Source: Polaromonas sp.
GTDB taxonomy: Bacteria > Pseudomonadota > Gammaproteobacteria > Burkholderiales > Burkholderiaceae_C
DNA length: 39,542 nucleotides
Assembly (NCBI GenBank): GCA_013823635.1
Contig: PNML01000022.1
Coordinates: 1-39,542 of the forward strand
Direction of reading: 5' to 3'
Part shown: positions 1 to 8,281 of the stretch, in pieces
Position numbering within the stretch: the first letter of the stretch is position 1
How the letters are laid out: each line of letters starts with the position of its first letter
Notes under the pieces: model-generated
Told to the model about the DNA's origin: nothing
What the model saw: the letters and a program-made list of their open reading frames with translations, nothing else
The model's database searches: none
Position numbers and translations under genes: made by a program

Positions 1-1059
1 GACCTGGGCTTCGTAGTTCTTGCGCATGACGCCCACGCCACGGTCCAGGGCTTCCTGCTTCATTTCCAGCATCTTGACGGGGATGCCCGCATTCAGGAAG
101 TTCATGGCAATGCCGCCGCCCATGGTGCCCGCACCGATGATGCCAACGCTGGCAATGGCGCGCTTGGGTGTGTCCTCGGGCACATCGGGGATTTTGCTGG
201 CCGCGCGCTCAGACACAAACAGGTGGCGCAGCGAGCGGCACTCGGGCGTCCACATCAGGTTGATGAAGGTCTCGCGCTCGGCGGCCAGGCCGTCTTCGAA
301 CTTCATTTTGGTGGCGGCCTCGACCGCGTCCACGCACTTGGCGGGTGCGGGGAAGTTCTTGGCCATGCCCTTGACCATGTTGCGCGCAAACTGGAAGTAG
401 GCGTCGCCGTCCTTGTGCTTGCACGGCAGGTGGCGCACCAGGGGGAAGGGCGAACCATCCGCCGCGTGCTTGGCGGCGACTTCGCGGGCCAGGGCCAGGG
501 CTTCTTCTGCCAGGGTTTCGGGGCTGGCGGCCAGCTTGTCGAACAGCTTCTGGCCGGGCAGTTGAGCCAGCATTTCAGACTTGACGGGTTCACCGCTGAC
601 GATCATGTTCAGAGCGGCTTCCACGCCCAGCACACGGGGCAGGCGCTGTGTGCCGCCCGCGCCGGGAATCAGGCCCAGCTTCACCTCGGGCAAGGCCACG
701 CTGCAACCGGGCGCGGCGATGCGGTAATGCGCGCCCAGCGCCAGTTCCAGCCCACCGCCCATGCACACGCTGTGAACGGCGGCCACCACGGGCTTGCTGG
801 TGTTTTCCAGGGCGCGGATGACGCTCAGCAGGTTGGGCTCCTGGATGGCCTTGGGGGAGCCGAATTCCTTGATGTCGGCCCCGCCGGAAAAGGCCTTGCC
901 CGCCCCGGTGATGACGATGGCCTTGACGGCGGCATCGGCCTCGGCCTGCTCCAGGCCCGCCACGACGCCTTGCCGGGTGGACAAGCCCAGCCCATTGACG
1001 GGTGGGTTGTTCAGGGTGATCACGGCCACGTCGCCGTGGACTTGGTATTGCGCTGTCAT
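1..1059 (-). CDS. Multifunctional enoyl-CoA hydratase / 3-hydroxyacyl-CoA dehydrogenase (FadB/FadJ type), 5' part only
   Basis: Fatty acid beta-oxidation enzyme that hydrates trans-2-enoyl-CoA and then oxidises the 3-hydroxyacyl-CoA with NAD. The visible 353 residues begin with a crotonase domain (about 1-190). It has the oxyanion segment with MGGGLELALG and the two glutamates expected for hydratase activity, E105 and E125 (LPEVKLG followed by PGAGGTQRL). A Rossmann motif, VGIIGAGTMGGG, follows near residue 310 and starts the dehydrogenase domain. The rest, including the dehydrogenase C-terminal domains, lies beyond the window edge. The ATG at 1059 has a strong AAGGAG ribosome site (complement of 1069-1074). 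The gene is divergent from gspA, and the spacer holds a perfect palindrome at 1156-1175 that also occurs at the acyl-CoA ligase/CRP-type regulator locus. The family is certain. FadB versus FadJ cannot be decided from this part. Confidence 0.93.
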   Translation of the reverse strand, partial: MTAQYQVHGDVAVITLNNPPVNGLGLSTRQGVVAGLEQAEADAAVKAIVITGAGKAFSGGADIKEFGSPKAIQEPNLLSVIRALENTSKPVVAAVHSVCMGGGLELALGAHYRIAAPGCSVALPEVKLGLIPGAGGTQRLPRVLGVEAALNMIVSGEPVKSEMLAQLPGQKLFDKLAASPETLAEEALALAREVAAKHAADGSPFPLVRHLPCKHKDGDAYFQFARNMVKGMAKNFPAPAKCVDAVEAATKMKFEDGLAAERETFINLMWTPECRSLRHLFVSERAASKIPDVPEDTPKRAIASVGIIGAGTMGGGIAMNFLNAGIPVKMLEMKQEALDRGVGVMRKNYEAQV

Positions 1060-1155
1060 CTGAGGGGTCTCCTTGTTGGGCCGAAGTCGCGGCTCCGTCA
1101 TAAAAAAGAACGACCGTGCGAATCTACAAGCTAAACCCGCCCGTGGGAACGGGTA

Positions 1156-1175
1156 CTTGTCCCAGTTGGGACAAG
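1156..1175. promoter_or_regulatory. Perfect 9+9 bp palindrome, TTGTC-N8-GACAA type operator
   Basis: CTTGTCCCA and TGGGACAAG flank a GT spacer, giving a perfect inverted repeat. Read as TGTCC-N6-GGACA it has the 5-N6-5 geometry of CRP-family sites. It lies in the 155-bp divergent spacer between the fatty acid oxidation gene (start 1059) and gspA (start 1215). Two related sites occur at 24146-24163 and 24167-24184. It is about 40-50 bp upstream of plausible minus-strand -10 elements (complement of 1121-1133), which would suit activation of the oxidation gene. The function is inferred. Confidence 0.6.
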
Positions 1176-1201
1176 GAGCGGGCGGTTCGCCAGCGCCCCG
1201 C

Positions 1202-1207
1202 TATCCT
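1202..1207 (+). promoter_or_regulatory. -10-like element placing the transcript start at the gspA ATG
   Basis: TATCCT is followed by exactly 7 bases and then the ATG at 1215. A transcript starting the usual 7 bases after the -10 would begin at the start codon and be leaderless. There is no ribosome site just before the ATG. The same 7-base spacing is seen before selO and yciB. I cannot see a convincing -35. Confidence 0.4.
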
Positions 1208-1214
1208 CAGGGGC

Positions 1215-2936
1215 ATGTACGCGCAGCATTTCGGCTTACGGCAAGAGCCCTTCTCCATCGCACCCGACCCCCGGTTTCTGTACATGAGCGGGCGTCACCG
1301 CGAGGCGCTGGCCCACCTGCTGTACGGCGTGGCGGCGGACCGTGGTCCGGTGGCTGGCCAAGGCCCGTCGGCAGGCTGGGGCGGCAGCGGCGGCTTTGTG
1401 CTGCTGACCGGCGACATCGGCACCGGCAAAACCACCATTTGCCGCTGCTTCTTGGCCCAGGTGCCCGCGGGCTGCCGCGTGGCCTACATCTTCAACCCCA
1501 GGCTCAGCGTGCTGGAGTTGCTGCAAACCATGGTGGAGGAATTCCACATCGATCTGCCCCCCCAGGCGGCCGCCACCCCCACGCTCAAAAACCACATCGA
1601 CGCGCTCAACACCTTTTTGCTGGCCCGCCATGCCGCGGGCGAAGGCTGCGTGCTGGTCATCGACGAGGCCCAGAACCTGCCCGCCGAGGTGCTGGAGCAG
1701 CTGCGCCTGCTCACCAACCTGGAAACCAACGAACGCAAGCTGCTGCAAATTGTGCTGATCGGCCAGCCCGAACTGCGCACCCTGCTGGACCAGCCACACA
1801 TGGAGCAACTGGCCCAGCGCGTGGTGGCCCGGTTTCACCTGGACGCGCTCACGCCCACCGAAACCACCCACTACGTGGCACACCGGCTGGCGGTGGCCGG
1901 CCACAGCGGCCCCCTGCCCTTCGACGCGGCGGCGCTGCGGCGCATTCACCGCCTGACCCAGGGCGTGCCCCGGCGCATCAACCTGCTGTGTGGTCGGGCG
2001 TTGCTGGGGGCGTGGGCGCAAGGCCTGGGCACCGTCAGCGCGCGGGTGGTGGACCAGGCTGCCGCCGAGGTGTGGGGCCATGCCCCCGCTGCGCCCGCCA
2101 GGGCATGGTCCTGGGCCACCGCTTGGCCGGAGCGGCGCTTGCGCACGGCGGCGTGGGTGCTGCTGGGGGCCACGGCCCTGGGCGCGGCGGCCTGGTGGGC
2201 TGGGCCGCTGACAGGCGCCCTGCGCGGTGGCGACGTGGCCTCCGCCCCCTTGGCACTGACCACAACCAGCGCCGCCGCCACAGCGGGCCAACCCCTGGCT
2301 GACGCCCAGCCCGAGGACCTGCTCGCGCTCTTGCCCCAGCTGCCGCTGTCGGCCAACGTGGCCTGGCGCGAGCTGGCCCAGCACTGGGGCCTGCCACCCA
2401 GCACCCACGCCCAGCCTTGCGACGCCCAAGCCGGCCACGACCTCTGGTGCTACAGCAGCGCGCAGTTCACCGGGGCCTGGCTCAGGCAGCTGAACCGCCC
2501 CGGCGTGCTGACCTTGCACGCCCCCGATGCGCCCCCCGCCTACGCCACCCTGGTGGGCCTGGACGCGCAGCACGCGCGCCTTCGGCTCAACGGGCGCACA
2601 CACACCGTGCGCTGGGCGCAGCTGGCGGCGTTGTGGCGGGGCGAATGGGCCACCTTCTGGCGCCCGCCACCCGGCTACACCCAGCGCCTGGCCGATGGCG
2701 TGGGCGGTCCACCCATTGACTGGCTGGTGCAGCAACTCAATGCCCTGGACGGGCAAACCGCACCAGCGGCCAGCGCCCCCCCAGCCCGCCTGGACGCCGC
2801 TCTGCGCGAGCGTGTGCGGACCTTCCAGCGCGCCCACGGCCTGCCCCCGGACGGGCGCCCCGGCGCCATGACCTTCATGCAACTGGACCTCGCCACCGGG
2901 GTCCAGGTCCCTCACCTGCACGCCACCCCGCACTGA
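1215..2936 (+). CDS. gspA: GspA/ExeA-type ATPase with C-terminal peptidoglycan-binding domain
   Basis: Inner-membrane ATPase that, with GspB, helps insert or anchor the type II secretion secretin through the peptidoglycan. The 573-residue protein starts with the family signature YAQHFGLRQEPFSIAPDPRF. An AAA+ domain follows with Walker A GDIGTGKTT (about residue 70) and Walker B VLVIDEAQNLP. One membrane span lies near residues 312-335 (AAWVLLGATALGAAAWWAG). A periplasmic region resembling the C39-like domain of ExeA comes next. It ends with a PG_binding_1 domain (VRTFQRAHGLPPDGRPGAMT). An in-frame upstream ATG at 1116 would add 33 residues without family similarity, so I chose 1215. gspB follows 21 bases downstream. 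No other type II secretion genes are in the window. Confidence 0.9.
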   Translation: MYAQHFGLRQEPFSIAPDPRFLYMSGRHREALAHLLYGVAADRGPVAGQGPSAGWGGSGGFVLLTGDIGTGKTTICRCFLAQVPAGCRVAYIFNPRLSVLELLQTMVEEFHIDLPPQAAATPTLKNHIDALNTFLLARHAAGEGCVLVIDEAQNLPAEVLEQLRLLTNLETNERKLLQIVLIGQPELRTLLDQPHMEQLAQRVVARFHLDALTPTETTHYVAHRLAVAGHSGPLPFDAAALRRIHRLTQGVPRRINLLCGRALLGAWAQGLGTVSARVVDQAAAEVWGHAPAAPARAWSWATAWPERRLRTAAWVLLGATALGAAAWWAGPLTGALRGGDVASAPLALTTTSAAATAGQPLADAQPEDLLALLPQLPLSANVAWRELAQHWGLPPSTHAQPCDAQAGHDLWCYSSAQFTGAWLRQLNRPGVLTLHAPDAPPAYATLVGLDAQHARLRLNGRTHTVRWAQLAALWRGEWATFWRPPPGYTQRLADGVGGPPIDWLVQQLNALDGQTAPAASAPPARLDAALRERVRTFQRAHGLPPDGRPGAMTFMQLDLATGVQVPHLHATPH

Positions 2937-2957
2937 GCACTGCCCACCGTTTCCGCC

Positions 2958-3596
2958 ATGTCTTACATCCTAGATGCCCTGCAACGGGCCGAAGCCGAAC
3001 GCGGGCAAGGCCAGGTCCCCGGCCTGCATAGCCCGCCGCCGCCCCCACACCACACCCCTTCGCCAACGGCGGCGCGGCCAGGCCGTCAATGGGTGGTGGC
3101 CGCCACCCTGCTGGCCTGTGTGGTGGCGTTGGTGCTGTGGCTGGGCCTGCTGGGCGCACCTGCCCCCCAGGCTGTACCCGCACCAGCACCCGCGCCCGCA
3201 CCTGTGCCTGCACCGCTGGCCGTTGCCCAACCCACCGCACCAAGGGTTGAGGCGCCGCCCGCCGCGCCGGCGTCACCCAAGGCCAGTGCGCCCAGTGCCC
3301 CACCCAAGCGCCCACCGCCAGCCGAGAAAACGCCCCCTGAAAAAGCAGCCGCACCGGCCAGCACCCACCCCGTGCCACTGCTGGCCGAACTGCCCGAGGC
3401 CTTGCGCCGCGATGTGCCCGCGCTGCACATCACCGGGGCCGTGTATTCGGCCAACCCCGCGCAACGCTTGCTGGTGGTGAACAACCAGGTGCTCAACCAG
3501 GGCAGCCAGGCCGCACCCGGTGTGGTGCTGGAGGAGATTCAGCCGCACAGCGCCGTGTTCAGCGCCAACGGCACCCGTTTTCGCCTGAGCCACTGA
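2958..3596 (+). CDS. gspB: General secretion pathway protein B (GspB/ExeB)
   Basis: Partner of GspA in the type II secretion accessory complex. The 212-residue protein opens with the family signature MSYILDALQRAEAER. A transmembrane helix follows at about residues 44-66 (VVAATLLACVVALVLWLGLL). Then comes a long Pro/Ala-rich periplasmic linker (about 70-135) rich in PAPAPAP and PPKRPPP runs. The C-terminal T2SSB domain (about 140-212) contains LHITGAVYSANPAQRLLVVN and GVVLEEIQPHSAVF. It lies 21 bases after gspA on the same strand and is surely cotranscribed. The stop is 14 bases from the stop of the convergent arsM gene. The linker is low complexity, but the ends are diagnostic. Confidence 0.9.
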   Translation: MSYILDALQRAEAERGQGQVPGLHSPPPPPHHTPSPTAARPGRQWVVAATLLACVVALVLWLGLLGAPAPQAVPAPAPAPAPVPAPLAVAQPTAPRVEAPPAAPASPKASAPSAPPKRPPPAEKTPPEKAAAPASTHPVPLLAELPEALRRDVPALHITGAVYSANPAQRLLVVNNQVLNQGSQAAPGVVLEEIQPHSAVFSANGTRFRLSH

Positions 3597-3609
3597 ACCT
3601 GGCGACGCC

Positions 3610-4698
3610 TCAGCAACAGGCGCCGCTGGCCAGCCCGTCCCCTGCGCCGCCCTGGGCAAAGGGCAGCACGCTGCCGCAGCCCTCAAATATGCCGAAGTGC
3701 CGCGAAAAATCGCCCACAAACTGAAAGTGCGGGGCCAACCGCGTGCCGTGCAGCATGTGCCAGGTGTTGCCGCACACCGCAAACACCTTGCCCGTGGGGA
3801 TGTGGTGGTGGGCGTCCAGCAGCAGGTGGTCGGGGTGCTCGGGGATGCTGCCCCGGTAAATGACGGCTTGCCCGTAGTCTTCGCAGGCGGTTTCCAGCTG
3901 CGGCAAGTGGAACAGGCGGTAGGTGGCCGAGTAAAAACGCAGTGGCCCGGCGCGGCGGGCCAGGTCGGGGTCGGTGATGAGCAGCGGGCGGCTCTCCACC
4001 AGCCGGGGGTCGGCAAAACCCGCCTGGTGGGACAGGCGCTCAAAGTCCTTCCAGTACAGCGCGCCGCCCAGGCATTCGCCGTAGAGCACCGGGTCGTTGC
4101 GCACGGTCAGCGGCACGCGGCGGTCGGTGTACACGTCGGAGAAATAGAACTCGCCGCCCGGCTTGAGCAAATGGGCCACACCGGCCATGACGGCGGCCTT
4201 GTCGGGCGAGAGGTTGACCACGCAGTTGGAGACGATGACATCAAAACTGCCCGGCTCCAGCCCCAGCTCGGCCAGCCGCTCGATGTGGCCGTGCACAAAG
4301 CGCACGTTGTCAAACCCAAACACCTCGGCGTGGTGGGCCTGGTGGCGACGGGCCACGGCCAGCTGCTCCTGCGTCATGTCCACCCCCACCACCTCGCCGC
4401 TGGGGCCCACCAGCTGGGCCAGGGCGTACACATCGCGCCCGGCGCCACAACCCAGGTCGAGCACGCGGCAGCCTTGCAGCAGCGGCGGGCACACCAGGCC
4501 GCAGCCGTAGTAGCGCGACAGCACCTCGGGGTGAATGCGCGCCAGCAGGGGCTTGAGCCACTCGGGCATGGCGCTGGCGTCGCAGCAGGCGCTGGTTTTC
4601 AGGTCGGCACTGCTTTGCAGCTGCTGGCCGTAGTAGTCGGCCACCAGGGCGTGTGTGGCGGCGTGCGCGGCGGGGGATGTTTCGGGGGTCTGCGTCAT
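3610..4698 (-). CDS. arsM: Arsenite methyltransferase ArsM
   Basis: SAM-dependent enzyme that adds methyl groups to trivalent arsenic, the first committed step toward dimethylated arsenic and arsenosugars. The 362-residue protein has the ArsM start pattern VADYYGQQLQSSADLKTSACC. The SAM-binding motif is VLDLGCGAGRD (80-90). Four cysteines are spaced as in the algal enzyme CmArsM (C44, C72, C174, C224 from memory): C39, C67 (YYGCG), C160 (SNCVVNL) and C210 (GECLGGALYW). The C-terminal region (about 240-362) is the longer ArsM extension and ends in a vicinal pair, GACC. It is the last gene of the minus-strand arsenosugar operon, 9 bases after the glycosyltransferase gene at 4708-5439. No ArsR repressor or arsenite pump is in the window, which suggests biosynthesis rather than plain resistance. 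Confidence 0.9.
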   Translation of the reverse strand: MTQTPETSPAAHAATHALVADYYGQQLQSSADLKTSACCDASAMPEWLKPLLARIHPEVLSRYYGCGLVCPPLLQGCRVLDLGCGAGRDVYALAQLVGPSGEVVGVDMTQEQLAVARRHQAHHAEVFGFDNVRFVHGHIERLAELGLEPGSFDVIVSNCVVNLSPDKAAVMAGVAHLLKPGGEFYFSDVYTDRRVPLTVRNDPVLYGECLGGALYWKDFERLSHQAGFADPRLVESRPLLITDPDLARRAGPLRFYSATYRLFHLPQLETACEDYGQAVIYRGSIPEHPDHLLLDAHHHIPTGKVFAVCGNTWHMLHGTRLAPHFQFVGDFSRHFGIFEGCGSVLPFAQGGAGDGLASGACC

Positions 4699-4707
4699 GG
4701 TGATGGG

Positions 4708-5439
4708 TTAAAACAATTGAGAGCAAAGAAACGTTGGCAGATGTGCCATGTCGGCCAATTCGTCAATATCGTTCAGCATGGGGCCTTGCCAAAGGCTCAG
4801 GCCCAGGGCGCGCAGGCGGTCGCGGGTGAGGCTGGCCACCTGCGCGGTGCTCCAGGGCATGTGCTCAAACAGTTCGGGCACATGCCGGCGCAGGCCCAGT
4901 AAGACGTAGCCGCCATCGGCGGCGGGCAGCATCACCGCGTCGTGGTGCTGCAGCTGGTCGGCGGCCTGGCGCAGCTGGGTGGCGCCGAGGCCGGGGCAAT
5001 CGGTGCCCACCAGCAGCACCGCACGGCCCGATGCCGTGACGCGCTGGCTGGCACGGGCCATGCGCTGGCCCAGGTCGCCAACGCCCTGGTCGCACCAGCC
5101 CCAGGCGGGGCCACTGGGGTGAACCGAGGGGCCGCGGGGCAGCACGGCCGCCCAGTCGGCATGGCCGGGCCCCGGGTCGCTGCACAGCTCGGCGGTCAGC
5201 GCTGGAGTGGCGGGTGGGGTGCAGGCGGCGTGCACGCGATCCAGCGTGTCCAGCAGCAGCAGGCGGGCCAGGCGGGCCGCACCGTCGGCCCCCAGGGCGG
5301 GCGCCAGGCGGGTTTTGGCTCGCCCGGGCAGTGGCGCCTTGGCCAACACCACCGTGTGCACCGGCAGGGTGGGCCAATCGGGGGCAATGACGGGGGGCAC
5401 CTCGCCGAGCAGTTTGGGGCGGTGGTGCGGCGCGGTCAC
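4708..5439 (-). CDS. Arsenosugar biosynthesis glycosyltransferase, TIGR04282 (DUF2064, CofC-like) family
   Basis: Nucleotidyltransferase/glycosyltransferase-fold protein of the family that travels with arsM and arsS. It is thought to act in building the sugar part of arsenosugars, but its exact reaction is not established. The 243 residues contain VVLAKAPLPGRAKTRLAP near residues 32-49, LVGTDCPGLG in the middle and LPAADGGYVLLGLR near residue 180, all typical of this family. The start is GTG at 5439. It overlaps the stop of the upstream glycosyltransferase as GTGA, which implies translational coupling. The gene ends 9 bases before arsM. The family is clear and the role comes from context. Confidence 0.82.
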   Translation of the reverse strand: MTAPHHRPKLLGEVPPVIAPDWPTLPVHTVVLAKAPLPGRAKTRLAPALGADGAARLARLLLLDTLDRVHAACTPPATPALTAELCSDPGPGHADWAAVLPRGPSVHPSGPAWGWCDQGVGDLGQRMARASQRVTASGRAVLLVGTDCPGLGATQLRQAADQLQHHDAVMLPAADGGYVLLGLRRHVPELFEHMPWSTAQVASLTRDRLRALGLSLWQGPMLNDIDELADMAHLPTFLCSQLF

Positions 5440-6125
5440 CGGTAGCTCCGCGCCAGGCGCTCAGGGCTGGCGCCCAGCCAGTAGGCCAGGCGCAGGCGCC
5501 ACATCAGGGCCATGGTGCGCCACAGGCCACGCTGCTCCCAGCGGCGGCCGGAAGTGGTCACGCGCAGGGCCAGACAATGGGGTGGGGCCAGGCGCTTGAG
5601 CCTGGCCGACAGCTCGATGTCTTCCATCAGCGGCTGGTCGGGGAAGCCGCCCACGCGCGCCCAAGTGGCGCGGGTCATGAACAGCGCCTGGTCGCCGGTG
5701 GCAATGCCCGTGAGGCGTGAGCGCCGGTTCATGAACCACGCGATGACACGCAGCATGAGGTGGCGCCCGGCAATGCACACATCAAACCGGCCCCACGCCG
5801 GCTGGCCCTGGGTCTCGGCCGCCTGCAACACCTGGCGCACGGCGGCCAGCGCGCCGGGCGGCAGCAGCGTGTCGGCGTGCAAAAACAGCAGGTGGCGACC
5901 CTGGGCGACGGCGGCACCGGCGTTCATCTGGCGGGCGCGTCCCCGGGGGGCGGCCACCAGCCGGGCACCCCCTTGCTTGGCCAGCGCGGGCGTGCCGTCG
6001 GTGCTGCCACCGTCGGCCACCACCACCTCCACCCCGTCCAGGCCCTGGGCGGCCAGGGCCGACAGCACCTGGGGCAAGGCCTGCGCCTCGTTCAGCACGG
6101 GCACGACGATGGACAGCGTCACCAC
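5436..6125 (-). CDS. Arsenosugar biosynthesis glycosyltransferase, TIGR04283 (GT2) family
   Basis: Family 2 glycosyltransferase (GT-A fold) of the type found beside arsS. It is predicted to transfer a sugar or glycerol-like group during arsenosugar assembly, but the reaction is unproven. Visible motifs are LSIVVPVLNEAQALPQVL at the N-terminus, VVVADGGSTDGT, LVAAPRGRARQMNAGAA, and the DXD-like FLHADTLLPPGAL near residue 85. Later there is GDQALFMTRATW with FPDQPLMEDIELSARLKR. The product has about 229 residues. I placed the start at GTG 6125; GTG 6122 is equally possible, and both lie just after the arsS stop at 6142. The frame stays open far upstream, but that part is only arsS in another frame. 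The stop overlaps the next gene by four bases. Confidence 0.82.
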   Translation of the reverse strand: MVTLSIVVPVLNEAQALPQVLSALAAQGLDGVEVVVADGGSTDGTPALAKQGGARLVAAPRGRARQMNAGAAVAQGRHLLFLHADTLLPPGALAAVRQVLQAAETQGQPAWGRFDVCIAGRHLMLRVIAWFMNRRSRLTGIATGDQALFMTRATWARVGGFPDQPLMEDIELSARLKRLAPPHCLALRVTTSGRRWEQRGLWRTMALMWRLRLAYWLGASPERLARSYR

Positions 6126-6141
6126 GCGTGGACCCGCCGGG

Positions 6142-7110
6142 TCAATGGTCCAGCGCACCGCCGCAGCTGCTGCCCTGCCCGGCGGTGCAGCCGTAGCAGT
6201 GCCCGGCCACGCGGATGGGTGCGTCCAGCGCGGGGGCGTCGGCCTGCAACAGGTCGCGCAGGTGGCGGCGCACGCCCGCCGTGCCCAGCGGCAGGCCAAG
6301 CTGCTGGTTGAAGTCGCAGTCGTACAGCCAGCCCTGCCAGTCCACACTGACCAGGCTGCGGCACATGACGCCGGGCAGGTTGGCGTCCTGGTGGCTGGCC
6401 TTGAGCAGGGCCATGTAGGTGTGGAAGGTGCCCTTGGACACCAGGGTGGAGCCAAACCGCTGAATGGGCATGTTGGCCAGGGCCAGCAGCTGGTTGAACA
6501 CCACGCCAAAGTGCTGGGCCAGCTCGCGCTGGTAGTCGGCCTGCAGGCCCTGTTGGTTGGGCGGCAGGGACGGGCCCTGGGGGTTGTAGGCCAGGTTCAG
6601 CACCAGCCCACTGCCGGGTTGCCCATAGCCCAGGGCATTGAGCTGGCGCAGCCCCGCGATGCTGCGCTCAAACACGCCGTCGCCGCGCTGGCGGTCCACG
6701 TTGGCGGCCGAGTAGCACGGCAGCGAGGCCACCACCTCCACCCGCTGGTCGGCCAGAAATTCGGCCAACCCGTCCTGCCCGGGCTCGGACAGGATGGTGA
6801 GGTTGCAGCGGTCAATCACGCGCACGCCCTGGGCGCGGGCCTGCGCCACCAGGGCGCGAAAGCCCCGGTGCAACTCGGGCGCGCCACCGGTCAGGTCCAG
6901 GGTGCGGGCCTGCCTCGCGGTCAGCACCCGTGGAATGAGGGCCATGGTGGCCTCGTCCATCATCTCGGTGCGCTGGGGGCTGGCGTTGACGTGGCAGTGC
7001 AGGCAGCTTTGGTTGCATTGGTAGCCCAGGTTCACCTGCAAGGTGTCCAGGGTGCTGCGCTGCAACGGGGGAAAGGGGACGGCTTCCAACAGGGGCAGGG
7101 TGTCGTGCAT
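6142..7110 (-). CDS. arsS: Arsenosugar biosynthesis radical SAM protein ArsS
   Basis: Radical SAM enzyme that joins a 5'-deoxyadenosyl group to dimethylated arsenic, giving the nucleoside precursor of arsenosugars. The 322-residue protein has the 4Fe-4S motif C32-x3-C36-x2-C39 (GYQCNQSCLHCHVN), followed by LDLTGGAPELH, the SAM-binding GGAP equivalent. The C-terminal DUF3641-type region holds a second Cys set, C305 and C308 (GHCYGC) and C316 (GSSCGG). Some family members are reported to carry selenocysteine near this end; here every position is an ordinary cysteine or serine codon. The ATG at 7110 has only a weak ribosome site. The gene lies 48 bases after the phosphorylase gene and 16 bases before the best glycosyltransferase start. 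It is recognised by its full-length pattern and neighbours. Confidence 0.92.
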   Translation of the reverse strand: MHDTLPLLEAVPFPPLQRSTLDTLQVNLGYQCNQSCLHCHVNASPQRTEMMDEATMALIPRVLTARQARTLDLTGGAPELHRGFRALVAQARAQGVRVIDRCNLTILSEPGQDGLAEFLADQRVEVVASLPCYSAANVDRQRGDGVFERSIAGLRQLNALGYGQPGSGLVLNLAYNPQGPSLPPNQQGLQADYQRELAQHFGVVFNQLLALANMPIQRFGSTLVSKGTFHTYMALLKASHQDANLPGVMCRSLVSVDWQGWLYDCDFNQQLGLPLGTAGVRRHLRDLLQADAPALDAPIRVAGHCYGCTAGQGSSCGGALDH

Positions 7111-7158
7111 GGCGGGGTTCTCGGGCGAATCAACAGGGGAAACGGGAAATGGCGGCGC

Positions 7159-8091
7159 TCAGGCCAGCAGCACGGCCACGCGCTCGCGCACATCCGGGGC
7201 CATGGCGTCGGGCTGCGTCACCAGCGACTGCGCCAGCGCGGTGTGTGCCTCGCTGGCCGGACGCTCTTGCCCCAGCAGGCGAATGGCCTCGGCGGCAATC
7301 AGCTGGGCGCGGCCCGCGTTTTTGAACAGGTTTTCCAGCGCCATGGTGGCGGTCACATGGGCCTCGCGCGGGTGCCAGCAGTCGTAGTCGGTGACCATGG
7401 CCAGCGTGGCGTAGGCCATTTGCGCCTCGCGGGCCAGCTTGGCCTCGGGCAGGTTGGTCATGCCGATGACGCCACCGCCCAGCGTGCGGTACATCTGGCT
7501 CTCGGCCAGGCTGGAGAACTGGGGGCCTTCCATGCACACGTAGGTGCCGCCCTTGTGCAGCGTGACGCCGGGGTCAGCACCGGTGTGGGCCTGTTCCTGC
7601 GCCAGCACCTGTTGCACGGCGCGGCCCAGCGCGTCGGCGGTGGCGGCGCACACGGGCTGCGCCATGGACACATGGGCCACCGCGCCCTGGCCAAAAAAGC
7701 TGGATGCCCGCTGCCTGGTGAAGTCCATGAACTGATCGGGCAGCACCATGTCCAGGCGTTTGAATTCCTCGCGCAGCGACCCCACGGCCGACAGCGACAA
7801 CAGGTACTTCACCCCCAGCATCTTCAGCGCGTAGAGGTTGGCGCGGTACGGCACCTCGGAGGGCAGCAGGCGGTGGCCACGGCCATGGCGGGCCAGAAAC
7901 ACCACCGGCACCCCGTGCACCGCGCCAGTGACCAGCGCGTCGGAAGGGCGGCCATAGGGGGTATCCAGCGTCACCTCGCGGGCGCCTTGCAGCGCGTCCA
8001 TCTGGTACAGGCCGCTGCCGCCGAGCACGCCCACCAGGGCGCGTGGCAGGTGGGTGGGTAGGGCGGGCGGGTCAAGGCGGGGGGCACTCAT
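7159..8091 (-). CDS. 5'-methylthioadenosine/thioinosine-type nucleoside phosphorylase (PNP family 2)
   Basis: Cleaves a 5'-substituted purine nucleoside with phosphate to give the free base and a sugar 1-phosphate. In this operon the likely substrate is the 5'-dimethylarsinoyl adenosine made by ArsS, which would lose adenine before sugar transfer (inference). MTA salvage is the alternative. The 310 residues show VGVLGGSGLYQMD (phosphate loop), FLARHGRGHRLLPSEVPYRAN, LSAVGSLREE, the base/ribose pocket YVCMEGPQFSSLAESQMYR, IGMTNLPEAKLAREA and the adenosine-type AMVTDYDCW. I chose ATG 8091 (MSAPRLDPPALP). The frame continues to 8481, but that part has no family similarity. It is the first gene of the minus-strand arsenosugar operon, facing the flavoprotein gene across 190 bases. 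Confidence 0.88.
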   Translation of the reverse strand: MSAPRLDPPALPTHLPRALVGVLGGSGLYQMDALQGAREVTLDTPYGRPSDALVTGAVHGVPVVFLARHGRGHRLLPSEVPYRANLYALKMLGVKYLLSLSAVGSLREEFKRLDMVLPDQFMDFTRQRASSFFGQGAVAHVSMAQPVCAATADALGRAVQQVLAQEQAHTGADPGVTLHKGGTYVCMEGPQFSSLAESQMYRTLGGGVIGMTNLPEAKLAREAQMAYATLAMVTDYDCWHPREAHVTATMALENLFKNAGRAQLIAAEAIRLLGQERPASEAHTALAQSLVTQPDAMAPDVRERVAVLLA

Positions 8092-8224
8092 GGGCGGTCT
8101 CCGTGGCGGGTGTGATCGGGGTGTCGTGGACGGGTCGGGGCAAATTCTCGGTGAATTGGGTCGCCCGGTGGCCGCAAGGGCTTCACGGCTGGGGCCTGTG
8201 GGCTTGGTCGTGCGGTGCACGGGC

Positions 8225-8256
8225 TTTCTTACACAGGTACCCTCGGCTGTAAGAAA
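8225..8256. promoter_or_regulatory. Inverted repeat TTTCTTACA-N14-TGTAAGAAA in the arsenosugar divergent promoter region
   Basis: Two perfect 9-base arms (8225-8233 and 8248-8256) flank a 14-base spacer that includes GGTACC. The centre is about 42 bases upstream of the flavoprotein ATG at 8282 and about 150 bases from the start of the opposite operon. TTACA half-sites recall boxes of OmpR-type metal response regulators, but I cannot assign a regulator and none is encoded nearby. It is probably the operator that coordinates both arms. Confidence 0.5.
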
Positions 8257-8281
8257 CTGTGGCCCCGGCCGACACACGCCC

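Noticed and set aside
5512..8061. Long plus-strand open frame across the arsenosugar operon
   Set aside because: Antisense to the second glycosyltransferase gene, arsS and the phosphorylase gene, all with clear motifs. The translation has no recognisable domain.
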